A stretch of DNA of 64,000 nt, from assembly GCA_016200005.1 (NCBI GenBank), contig JACQFP010000077.1, positions 1-64,000 on the forward strand, written 5' to 3'. Below are positions 55,501 through 63,377 of the stretch, in pieces (within the stretch, counting starts at the first letter, position 1; the number at the start of each line of letters is the position of its first letter). This stretch comes from Verrucomicrobiota bacterium. Its GTDB lineage: Bacteria; Verrucomicrobiota; Verrucomicrobiia; Limisphaerales; PALSA-1396. Under the pieces are notes generated by a model that searched no databases, was not told where the DNA came from, and worked only from the letters and a program-made list of their open reading frames with translations. The position numbers were made by a program, and so were the translations under genes.

Positions 55501-56083
55501 GCCCTACGCGCCGCGCGTCCAGGCGAAGGTGTTTTACGATTCCGATTTCATCGCGCCCAACCCGCGTTACCCCGTCGGCGTGCGCATCGGGGAGTTAAGC
55601 CTCACTGGGGGGCCGAACAATAACGCGTGGACGGAATTCAACAACGACTACTTGAGCTATTACACGGGCACGGCGGAGAACGTGAGTCAGCAGAGCGCCG
55701 ATCCGAACGCCGGCGTGTTCCGGTCGCGCAGCTCGGCGCGGGCCGGCCAGGCGTTGCTGCCGTTCGTGCTGTATCGCGAGCAACTGACCAACGCGCTCTT
55801 CCCGCGTGTGTCCGGCGACATCACGCAAGTCTCGCCGCTGATCGAACGCGTGCCGTGGAAGGTCGGCCCCAACAACGGTCAGGTGACGATTCCGGACCGG
55901 TTGTTCGCGGGGCAGGAAGAATACTACGCCCCAAAGTACTATTTCTTTTTCTACGTGCGCGACCTGCAACCGGTGCAGCGCGGCGCGAAATACCGCTACT
56001 ACGTCGTGCGCTTCAACGCCCAACGCGAAGTGGAGGAAACCATCCCGGCCGGCGACGTGGAGCCGCCGTTGAACAATAACTAG
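52397..56083 (+). CDS. giant secreted protein with fibronectin-like domains (second of trio)
   Basis: 1228 residues. The N-terminus is made by an inverted repeat: MTEIRNPKEVRNPMAEV from the left arm, and FRISIIGFRISLFFLIPLL, the hydrophobic core of the signal peptide, largely from the right arm. The signal ends near TTSMVAQ. Later sections look like fibronectin type III-like folds (about 401-511, PRLQVTWTQNTNAADHVTHYWIYRW; about 780-855, REYRVYRRAGEGPLTLFAQG; and LSWFCPTSGVARFQLKV). No catalytic motif is seen. The gap to the first giant gene is 14 nt and to the third 16 nt, so the three are probably one transcript. Confidence 0.78.
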   Translation: MTEIRNPKEVRNPMAEVRRSRTRASACFGFRPSDFFRISIIGFRISLFFLIPLLTTSMVAQTPLSNLVYAVGTTARDNLNQDWSYVLLDSSAPQILAGKRFAVYGKPGYPADAGTFTLRGDLVQSPDVAAINAKLNQSVALGQNLASLNDALASAVGTNVFGLLRKVPGITSQSLPQKVLTAFQLAATDQSIAEMLALLEHGNPGLTLCAGHAFSEMIGAITTYEIRELDPVSGAAGNVVGRVTLVPNAPVVLPAPGKPFQVVSNHISEHLLIRLRWGTPAELRRLSVLNVGFNLWRIGKTNAEAGNFHNLPPTLAVLHSNPDFVQANRAAVFATMDYHTGSGAGGADDPADRLTFFFADNARGSGSPPFIDGQEFYYFVTARDLLGRDGLVSPGGLARACRRLPPKQPTDVKVVNIVLPGSTNQPRLQVTWTQNTNAADHVTHYWIYRWTNPTMALTNDAAPLTFRVGVVTNLPGTNVNSFTDTGAGAFTDPNITNAWFTVRAVSEAACDPLLSPHSAPAWGVLRQREGPAATTGELLGSCGTPVVMFQNFVTNVIPEDSQTWNFQLTCTRRDRGIAWVQFLITNTISGVSTQVDTVGPTYFPPDEDTAQLDYPVTAGDTYAHTFRIGCTVGTFLEQVSAVANCTLTAPVPPTQQREAVFFAGQLLTTALSSTDPLLTVLNNGNNTFYSATSATVDPSGMVALHFNTGPVPLLVQALTNNTWLDIAVIRPDSNLVYWVSYPACLIGPLPYFRGYTVNLPATDANCDQHVARAADNGPVAPVRVRFKLTERTREYRVYRRAGEGPLTLFAQGPAAYDPANPNKLIESKDEAMPTSPTRLCYFVQTLDEHGNGSPLAFIGCKPVGSLPKPVLAEPQPIGTVNTPQMMLSWFCPTSGVARFQLKVHRVDPPKPGGGINLNDPVLTVYVPYNKQASYLGLNKKHKAARQLYDEAHLTPLVGPGFGPGPKFTLNVNVLPNATYDVSVAAVDSQGKVWDSSENWQFTWTPPVVPVTVPWPARPPPPVNGFDSTSPADTSLPYAPRVQAKVFYDSDFIAPNPRYPVGVRIGELSLTGGPNNNAWTEFNNDYLSYYTGTAENVSQQSADPNAGVFRSRSSARAGQALLPFVLYREQLTNALFPRVSGDITQVSPLIERVPWKVGPNNGQVTIPDRLFAGQEEYYAPKYYFFFYVRDLQPVQRGAKYRYYVVRFNAQREVEETIPAGDVEPPLNNN

Positions 56084-56099
56084 AGCCGATGAGCAACGT

Positions 56100-59000
56100 G
56101 TGAAATCCGAAATCCGAAATCCGAAATCCGACCCGCTGCGACGGCGCGACAGCGCGGCGAGAAGAAGCCCGAAGGCCGAAATCCGAACCGGCCGCCCGCC
56201 GGTGGCTGGATCATTCGGCCTTCGGATTTCGGATTTCGGATTTGCGTTGACGTGTGTCGCGCTCTTGTTTTTCTGCGCGCCGGCCCTTGCCGCCATCGTT
56301 TACGAAACGCCCGCCGAGTTCCTCACCTCCGGCGATTTCAATGGCGACGGCCTCCCCGATGTGCTCGTGCTGGACAAAGCGATCGGCAACGCGCGAGTCG
56401 GTTATCAAGACAACGCCGGCGTGCTCACTTGGTCCGCGCCGCTCGTGTCGGGCGTCGAGAACGCCAGCGGTTGTGGCATCGGCCGCTTACTGCAATCGGG
56501 CCGCGACGCGTTCGCCGTCACGGCGCCGGATTTCAATCGCATCGCGCTGATGGACGTGAGTAACAGCGTGCCGGTGATCATTCTGCCGGGCGACCCGGCG
56601 GCGACGAACGGGCTGATTGCCGCGTGGGATTTCTTCAGCCTGCCGGCGACCACGGTCTCGACGGCCACGCCCGCCACGATTGCCGCAACCGTCGGGACGG
56701 GAACGCTGGATATCTCGGCCTTCGGTCTGGGCAGTCCACAGGGCAGCAACCCGGAACGGACTTCGTTCAGCGGGACGACACTGAACGCATTTCCGGGATC
56801 GGTGGATGGAAATCCCGGAACGGCTTTGGCGCTGGCGAACAGTTCGGCCAACGGCAAGTCGTTGATCGTAAGTTTCAGCATGTCCGGTCATCAGGACCTG
56901 GTGGTTTCGTTCGACACGCGCGGCACTTCAACCGGTTTCACTTCCGGCACGTGGGCCTGGAGCACCGATGGAATCAATTACACGACGCTCACCGGCGTGA
57001 ACACCGCTACGACAAACACCACCTTCAGCACGGCGACCGCCGACTTCTCCGCGGCGACCGGTTCGAACAATGCGGCCACGGCCTACCTGCGCTACACCCT
57101 GTCCGGCGCCACCACCGCCGGCGGCAACAACCGCATTGATAATGTTCAACTCAACGCATCGCCGCTGGTGCCGCAGGACCTGGGCCCGCATGCGTTGGCC
57201 GGTCTGACCGCGCCCTACGGAACCAACTCCGCTTTTGATCGCCTCCTTTGCGCCAGTTCGCTGAATTCGACGCCGACCGAACGGCTGCATTTGATCAGCT
57301 TGAACGCGGGCACGGTCGTTTCTTCGGACGAGCACTCCGAAACCGCGCCGCTGGAGCGGATCAACGCCCTGCCCATCGCCAACCTGACGTTCGCCGTGGG
57401 CATGGCGCGCGGCGCGACAAACGACGCTCTGCATCTCTGGCAGTTCACGAACTCCGCGAGCGTCATCGGCCTGTTGAGCAACCTCCTGCCGGGCAGCGAT
57501 TACGCGTTCGGCCGATTCAACGACGAAGCACTGCCGCGTTTCTGGTTTTATGTTCCCGGCGGAACGAACGTGAGCATCCGCTCCCTCGTGACCAGCGGCG
57601 CGGGTTTTGGTTTCAGCGCGCCCGTGACGCTCAACTTCACGCAGGCGGTCGAACACGTTTACGTCACCGGGGCGAGCAACGACAGCAGCGCGATCATTCA
57701 ATTTGGCGATGGCATTCAGGGCGCGCGGCTGCCCGGTGGGTCGCCGAGCCTGGCGTCTAGATACGGGACGGGCGCGAGCGGGCATGTCACCGGCGTCGCC
57801 GCGCTCGACGACGGAAAATTTGTTCTCCTGAGCGCGCCGACCGGCTCAGTCTCGTCCGTGGGCGCGCAAGTGATGACGTTCGACGGCACGAACTACACGC
57901 AGATCAGTTCCAACAGTCTGCCGGCGGTCACGACGCGCAACACGCGCGCGACCGTGTGGCTGTTTCAATCCGAGCCGTTCACCAACACCGCCGCCACGCT
58001 CATCGCGTCGTTCAGCGTGCCGGACTGGAGCAGCGGTGTGTTTGGCGTGCCCGGTTCACTCTCGGTCCGCGCGGAAAATGATTCCGGCGCGGCGTCGGGT
58101 CTCGGCAGTCCGGCCACGAATAATCTCGGCGTGCCGCCGGCCGGGACGGCATACGCCCTGCCCGACCAATATCGTGACGACATTTCCTTCTTCACTTATG
58201 CGCCGCCGCGTCCCGTCGAGCCGGTCGTCATCACCATTGCGCCGCCGCCGGGCGCGTACGGCGGACCGATCCAGATTTCTTTCATCAAACAGAACGCCGC
58301 GCACCAAGTTCTCTATCGCACTGGGACGGCGGACAGTTGGAAATTGTATGCCGCGCCTTTCGCGCTGACGAACGACGCGACGATTCAATATTACGGCAAC
58401 GTCCCTGGCGGCACGCGGGGACGATTGCAATTCGCCAGCTACACGATGGGCCGGGCCGACAGCGTGAGCGAACCGCCGGTGAAGTTGCCGGGCAGCGATA
58501 CCAACACGCCACCGGTCGTGAATCCGAACGTGCCGCTCCCCTCCATCCACGGCACGGCGTTTTATGGACGTCGTGGCAGCAATACCGTCCCGACGATTTG
58601 GGCGATCAATCTGGATGGCAGCGGCGAAACCTTCCTCACCACGGGTCGCGAGCCGCGCGTGTCGCGCGACGGACGCTGGATGGCGTTCTGGCGCGAAAAT
58701 GATCCGCTGACGAATCAGTTCAGCCTGTGGTTGCGCGAAGTGCCCACCGGAGAGGAAAACCGCTGGCACACGAGCAGCGCCCGCTACGTCGGTTGCGACT
58801 GGGAGCTTGGCAACACGAACCTCATCTTCGCCACGGACGGCGTGTTCTGGCGGATCGGTGTGAACGAACCACCGGTGGCGTTTCCGTTGAGCCGCGACCC
58901 CCAGCAGGGCGCACCGAGCGTGAACCCGGTGGACGGGCGCGTGGCGCTGCAAGTCATTTATCCCGTCAGCCCCGGCCTTTACCTCGCGCCGTCCAACCTG

Positions 59001-59864
59001 ACGTCACGGCAAAATCTCGGCCTACTGAGCATTCTGGGGCCGCGCTGGCCCGCGTGGTCGCCGGACGGACAGCGCATTGCGATGGCCGACGCTCCAAGCG
59101 GAAGCACAGCGATTGATGCGGGCCACGATTTATGGATTGTTGAACTCGGCGCGCAAACGAACGTTTACCAGATCACCGCGCTCACGGGCGGCGCCGACGG
59201 TTTTCCGAATGGCGCGGTGTGGAAACCCAATGGCGAGGCGCTCGTGACCGCCGGAACGATCTTCGGCACGAACGGGCTTTGGGTGCTTCCACTAACACCC
59301 AATGGCACGGATTGCGACGGCCCGCCGCTGCTGTTGCCGACCTCGCCGGGCGACCCGATTGATTTTGCCGGCTCGGTCGTCGGCTCGCTGCCCCAGGTCA
59401 GTTACACGAACCTCGGTTTGTTCATCCGGCTTGAACCGAACGTCGTCGTCGTTTATTGGAGCACCAACTACGACGGGTTCACGCTGGAATCCGCCGCGAA
59501 CCTGCCGGCCGGCTTCACGTGGACGCCGGTCAGCGGCCCGTATTTCCGCGCCGGCCCGAATTTCGAATACCGCGAGTCACGAGCTGCGTTACAACCGCGC
59601 AAATTCTTCCGCCTGCGTTATCCCGGGATACTGTATTTGACGCCGCCCGAGCCGGAATTGGAAATTCATCGCGAACCAAACGCGGCGGTATTGAACTGGC
59701 CGCTCAACTACGTGGGCTACACATTGGAGGCGACGCCGAGTCTTTCGCCGCCGGCGGTGTGGACGCCGTTGAACGGGCCGTATCTGAACACCAACGGCGT
59801 GTTCGAGTATCGGCGCACGCTGCCCGGGCCGCCGCAGGAATTCTACCGGCTGCGCTGGCCGTAA
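56100..59864 (+). CDS. giant secreted protein with FG-GAP, CHB_HEX-like and TolB-like regions (third of trio)
   Basis: 1254 codons from GTG 56100; GTG 56202 is an alternative. Both starts lie in the repeat, and the signal peptide core FALTCVALLFFCAPALA follows the repeat-encoded FGLRISDFGF. An FG-GAP unit (SGDFNGDGLPDVLVLD) opens the mature part. A CHB_HEX_C-like domain is at about 700-770 (PPPGAYGGPIQISF). A TolB/PD40-like beta-propeller is at about 815-1070 (REPRVSRDGRWMAFW, PAWSPDGQRIAMAD). Two tandem copies of an ~75-residue beta domain end FFRLRYP and FYRLRWP. It is probably surface-bound or extracellular; function unknown. Confidence 0.8.
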   Translation: MKSEIRNPKSDPLRRRDSAARRSPKAEIRTGRPPVAGSFGLRISDFGFALTCVALLFFCAPALAAIVYETPAEFLTSGDFNGDGLPDVLVLDKAIGNARVGYQDNAGVLTWSAPLVSGVENASGCGIGRLLQSGRDAFAVTAPDFNRIALMDVSNSVPVIILPGDPAATNGLIAAWDFFSLPATTVSTATPATIAATVGTGTLDISAFGLGSPQGSNPERTSFSGTTLNAFPGSVDGNPGTALALANSSANGKSLIVSFSMSGHQDLVVSFDTRGTSTGFTSGTWAWSTDGINYTTLTGVNTATTNTTFSTATADFSAATGSNNAATAYLRYTLSGATTAGGNNRIDNVQLNASPLVPQDLGPHALAGLTAPYGTNSAFDRLLCASSLNSTPTERLHLISLNAGTVVSSDEHSETAPLERINALPIANLTFAVGMARGATNDALHLWQFTNSASVIGLLSNLLPGSDYAFGRFNDEALPRFWFYVPGGTNVSIRSLVTSGAGFGFSAPVTLNFTQAVEHVYVTGASNDSSAIIQFGDGIQGARLPGGSPSLASRYGTGASGHVTGVAALDDGKFVLLSAPTGSVSSVGAQVMTFDGTNYTQISSNSLPAVTTRNTRATVWLFQSEPFTNTAATLIASFSVPDWSSGVFGVPGSLSVRAENDSGAASGLGSPATNNLGVPPAGTAYALPDQYRDDISFFTYAPPRPVEPVVITIAPPPGAYGGPIQISFIKQNAAHQVLYRTGTADSWKLYAAPFALTNDATIQYYGNVPGGTRGRLQFASYTMGRADSVSEPPVKLPGSDTNTPPVVNPNVPLPSIHGTAFYGRRGSNTVPTIWAINLDGSGETFLTTGREPRVSRDGRWMAFWRENDPLTNQFSLWLREVPTGEENRWHTSSARYVGCDWELGNTNLIFATDGVFWRIGVNEPPVAFPLSRDPQQGAPSVNPVDGRVALQVIYPVSPGLYLAPSNLTSRQNLGLLSILGPRWPAWSPDGQRIAMADAPSGSTAIDAGHDLWIVELGAQTNVYQITALTGGADGFPNGAVWKPNGEALVTAGTIFGTNGLWVLPLTPNGTDCDGPPLLLPTSPGDPIDFAGSVVGSLPQVSYTNLGLFIRLEPNVVVVYWSTNYDGFTLESAANLPAGFTWTPVSGPYFRAGPNFEYRESRAALQPRKFFRLRYPGILYLTPPEPELEIHREPNAAVLNWPLNYVGYTLEATPSLSPPAVWTPLNGPYLNTNGVFEYRRTLPGPPQEFYRLRWP
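56103..56244. repeat. GAAATCCG-type inverted repeat at the giant 2/giant 3 junction
   Basis: The left arm GAAATCCGAAATCCGAAATC starts at 56103. A second set, GAAGGCCGAAATCCGAA, lies at 56171-56187. The right arm TTCGGCCTTCGGATTTCGG ends near 56243. It encodes KSEIRNPKS and FGLRISDFGF at the N-terminus of the third giant protein. Confidence 0.9.
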
Positions 59865-60010
59865 GCCGTCCGCCCGCCTTGTTCGATCCGTCCGGCCGAC
59901 CTGCGCGGCGTGGCGTTGCCACGGTCGCCTGCCCGCCGGCTGTTGAGTTGGGACTTGCGCGAACTCGACGACCTCTGTTGGAATGTCTCCGCGCGAGCTT
60001 TGAGCGGGCG

Positions 60011-61471
60011 ATGCAGCTTTACCCAAAACATTATTGCGGTGTCTTCGGCATTTACGGTCATCCGAATGCGGCGGAACTGACCTACTACGGTCTGTATGCA
60101 CTGCAACATCGCGGACAGGAGAGTGCGGGCATTGTCACGTCTGACGGTAAACAGTTTCGCGAGTTTCGTGGAATGGGATTGGTGTCGCAGGTTTTCGATG
60201 GCGACATTCTGCACCGGCTTGTCGGCAACATGGCGGTGGGGCACACGCGTTATTCCACCATGGGTTCTTCCCACTTGCGCAACGCGCAACCGCTGACGGG
60301 CAATTGCCGGCGCGGACAAATCGCCATCGCGCACAACGGAAATCTCACCAACGCCGTCAAGGTGCGCGAGGAACTGGAGGCTAAAGGTTCGATGTTCCAG
60401 ACTACTGTCGATAGCGAAATCATTTTGAATCTCCTGGCGCAACCTACCATCGGCGGGCACGAGAACAATCTGGTTGAAACCGTCCGCCGGATTGAAGGTG
60501 CTTACTCGCTGGTCATCATGACAGAGCAGGAGTTGATCGGGGTGCGCGATCCGCATGGTTTTCGGCCGCTCTCCATCGGCCAGGTGGATGGCGCGTGGGT
60601 GCTGGCCAGCGAGACCTGCGCGTTCGATTTGATCCACGCCAGATTCGTCCGCGATGTCGAGCCCGGCGAGATCGTCATCATCGACAAGAATGGGCTGCGC
60701 AGCATCCAGGCGTTTCCGGAGCACGAACGGCGCGCCTTCTGTATTTTTGAATACGTTTATTTTGCGCGGCCTGACAGCACGATCGCCAATCGCAACGTGT
60801 ATAAAGTCCGCGTGGAAATGGGGCGGCAGCTCGCGCGCGAAAATCCCATCCAGGCCGACGTCGTCATTCCGGTGCCGGACAGCGGGAACTGCGCGGCGCT
60901 CGGTTATTCCGAGGAGAGCAAGATTCCGTTCGAGATGGCGTTCGTGCGCAATCACTACGTGGGGCGAAGTTTTCTCCAGCCTTCGCAATTGATTCGCGAT
61001 TTTGATGTGCGCGTGAAGCTTAACCTCATCACCGAACTCGTGAAAGGGAAGCGCGTGATCGTGGTGGATGATTCCATTGTGCGGGGCACGACATGCAAGA
61101 CGCGGGTGAACAATCTCAAGGAAGCCGGGGCCAAAGAGGTCCACGTGCTGGTGAGTTGTCCGCCGCACATGAACCCGTGCGTTTATGGAATTGATTTTCC
61201 GGATCGCAGCAAGCTCATGGCCGCAAATTATTCGCTGGAGGAAATCCGGCGCTATCTCAACGCGGATTCGCTCGCCTATTTGTCGAAAGAGGGGATGATC
61301 AAGGCGACAGGTTTGCCGAAGGAGGCGTTTTGCATGGCCTGTTACGATGGCAATTATCCCGTGCCGTACGATGCGATGCTGGACAAACACATCATGGAAC
61401 GTCGCGGCGCGCGGGTTGAGGGTTTGGGCGAGGCGCTCACGAAAGAAGAGTTGCAGATCAAATTGCTGTAA
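60011..61471 (+). CDS. purF: amidophosphoribosyltransferase
   Basis: 486 residues from ATG 60011; the frame opens far upstream through the giant gene's end. A short propeptide MQLYPKHY precedes the N-terminal nucleophile Cys9 in CGVFGIYGH, as in the Bacillus-type enzyme that is processed to expose the Cys. It makes phosphoribosylamine from PRPP and glutamine, the first step of purine synthesis. The PRPP loop is VIVVDDSIVRGTT. The iron-sulfur cysteines of the Bacillus type appear to be present (FCIFEYVYF, CPPHMNPCVYGIDFPDR, FCMACYDGNYP), so an oxygen-sensitive 4Fe-4S cluster is likely. It lies 16 kb from purL, beyond an IS and the giant trio. Confidence 0.95.
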   Translation: MQLYPKHYCGVFGIYGHPNAAELTYYGLYALQHRGQESAGIVTSDGKQFREFRGMGLVSQVFDGDILHRLVGNMAVGHTRYSTMGSSHLRNAQPLTGNCRRGQIAIAHNGNLTNAVKVREELEAKGSMFQTTVDSEIILNLLAQPTIGGHENNLVETVRRIEGAYSLVIMTEQELIGVRDPHGFRPLSIGQVDGAWVLASETCAFDLIHARFVRDVEPGEIVIIDKNGLRSIQAFPEHERRAFCIFEYVYFARPDSTIANRNVYKVRVEMGRQLARENPIQADVVIPVPDSGNCAALGYSEESKIPFEMAFVRNHYVGRSFLQPSQLIRDFDVRVKLNLITELVKGKRVIVVDDSIVRGTTCKTRVNNLKEAGAKEVHVLVSCPPHMNPCVYGIDFPDRSKLMAANYSLEEIRRYLNADSLAYLSKEGMIKATGLPKEAFCMACYDGNYPVPYDAMLDKHIMERRGARVEGLGEALTKEELQIKLL

Positions 61472-61572
61472 ACGCCCCGGCGGCCCTTCCACTAATGCTT
61501 GCGACAGCACGGGAATTTCCAGTATCAAGATCGCGTGACCAGCCCCCAATGCACTCCCGATGAACTAGCGCC

Positions 61573-63327
61573 ATGGAAATCAATACCATAGGCCGGCCGC
61601 GAAACGTAGGCTGGGCGCGCGCCGCTGCTCTGCTCTACGGCGATTGGGGCACGAGCAAGGCTTATGTCATCGGCCTGGCGCTGGCGTCGATCGGGTTTGC
61701 CGCATTGCCGCATTTGCTGGCGGTCTGTTTGCTCACGGCCTTGGTGGGGGTCAATTACATCTGGGTCTGCCGATGCTTTTCCACTGGCGGCGGAGTTTAT
61801 ACGGCCGCCGGCATGCATTCGCGCCGCCTGGCGATGATCGGCGGACTGTTGTTGCTGGCGGATTTCATCGTCACGGCCTCGTTGAGCTGTCTGGACGCGT
61901 TTCATTATCTGGGCTTCGACCAGGCCGATGCCAAGAAATGGGCGATCACGGCGATCTTTCTCATCGGAGCGATGAACTTTTTCGGGCCGAAGCACACGGG
62001 CGGCATCGCCGTCTGGTTGGCGATTCCGGTGGTGGTCACGGTGACGATCTTGATTGGCGCGGGCCTGCCGCATCTCAAGGATTTCCACGCGCAGGCGCCG
62101 ACCGGTGGCCTTTGGCACAACTGGGTGGCCTTTGTGGGAACAATCCTCGCGTTGTCGGGTGTCGAGGCTGCCGCGAGCAACACCGGCGTGATGAAGTTGG
62201 ACCCACACACGACGCCTGATCGTCCATCCGTGCGGGTGACGTCGCGCCGGGCTATCACTGCGGTCATGCTCGAAGTGGTGATCGCGACCGCAGCGTTGGC
62301 CGTGCTGGCCATGTGCCTGCCGCTGGCGGCCGACCACTTACACGAGCACCGGGAGGACATGCTCCGCTACATGGGTGAAGTCTTCGTCGCGCCGTGGTTT
62401 GGCACCGTGGTAGGCTGGGTGTTTGCCCTGCTCCTGCTTTCCGCAGTCAACACCGTCATCGGGGGCATGGTGGCTTTGCTCTACGTGATGGCACGGGACG
62501 GCGAACTGCCGGACACCTTCGTGGAACTCAATCGTTTCGGCGTGCCGTGGGTGCCAGTCATCGTTGCCACGGTCCTGCCGGTCATCGTGCTGGATGTGGG
62601 CGATTCGGTGGAGTCGCTCGCCAACCTTTACGCCATTGGTGTGGTGGGAGCCATCGCGCTGAACATTGGTTCGTGCGCATTTGCACGCGCGCTGCCGTTG
62701 GAGCGCCACGAGCGGCTGATCATGAAGGCGACGATGCTTATCCTGGCTGCCATCTGGCTGACCATCGCCTTCAGCAAACTGCACGCGTTGATTTTCGTCC
62801 TAGTTGTGCTGGCGGCGGGACTGGCCTTGCGCGAGGTGACGGCGCGTTACCATAGGGCGCGAGTTCCGGCCACCGTCCAACCGGTTCTGGCGACGGCCAA
62901 CCCGGTGGCGAACAGCGAAGAGCCTTTCCTGGGTCGCACGCTGCTTGTGGCGGCGCGGGGCTGGACGCCAGCGGTGCAATTCGCCCTGGACGAAGCCCGC
63001 GCCCGCAGCGCGCATCTGCTCGTGCTTTATTGCCGCGAACTGGCGTTGCCGATCGACACCGGTGGCACCTGGGAAAACGATCCGGACGCCCGCGCCCTGT
63101 TCACCCGGCTTGAAGCCGAAACCCGGGGCATCAACGTTCACAAGCTTTACAGTGTGAGCGATTCACCGGCGGACACGATCATCGACATCGCGGCCACGTT
63201 CGGGGCGGACACAGTTGTGCTGGGCGGCAGCAAACGCGCCACGCTGGTGCATCTTCTCAAAGGCAACGTCGTAGCTCGCGTCGCAGCGAATCTGCCGGAA
63301 CCGATGCGGCTCATCGTGGTCGGTTAA
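61573..63327 (+). CDS. APC-superfamily permease with C-terminal universal stress domain
   Basis: 584 residues. About twelve hydrophobic spans cover the first ~430 residues, beginning LYGDWGTSKAYVIGLALASIG, the start of an APC-type amino acid or polyamine permease fold. The C-terminal ~130 residues form a UspA domain: LLVAARGWTPAVQFALDEARA, and near the end VVLGGSKRATLVHLLKGNVV, a GxxG-x9-G(S/N)-type ATP-binding motif. Transporter-USP fusions may let ATP or adenylate state gate uptake. The substrate is unknown. It follows purF by about 100 nt on the same strand. Confidence 0.88.
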   Translation: MEINTIGRPRNVGWARAAALLYGDWGTSKAYVIGLALASIGFAALPHLLAVCLLTALVGVNYIWVCRCFSTGGGVYTAAGMHSRRLAMIGGLLLLADFIVTASLSCLDAFHYLGFDQADAKKWAITAIFLIGAMNFFGPKHTGGIAVWLAIPVVVTVTILIGAGLPHLKDFHAQAPTGGLWHNWVAFVGTILALSGVEAAASNTGVMKLDPHTTPDRPSVRVTSRRAITAVMLEVVIATAALAVLAMCLPLAADHLHEHREDMLRYMGEVFVAPWFGTVVGWVFALLLLSAVNTVIGGMVALLYVMARDGELPDTFVELNRFGVPWVPVIVATVLPVIVLDVGDSVESLANLYAIGVVGAIALNIGSCAFARALPLERHERLIMKATMLILAAIWLTIAFSKLHALIFVLVVLAAGLALREVTARYHRARVPATVQPVLATANPVANSEEPFLGRTLLVAARGWTPAVQFALDEARARSAHLLVLYCRELALPIDTGGTWENDPDARALFTRLEAETRGINVHKLYSVSDSPADTIIDIAATFGADTVVLGGSKRATLVHLLKGNVVARVAANLPEPMRLIVVG

Positions 63328-63377
63328 AATCCAATGCAATCCTTGCCTTTGCGCTGCCGTCGCGCTATCCACGCCGC

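Noticed and set aside
52383-56245. Runs of GAAATCCG units as a possible CRISPR array
   Set aside because: Units are 7-8 bp, contiguous, and arranged as inverted arms without spacers, and no cas genes are present. These are palindromic repeat elements.
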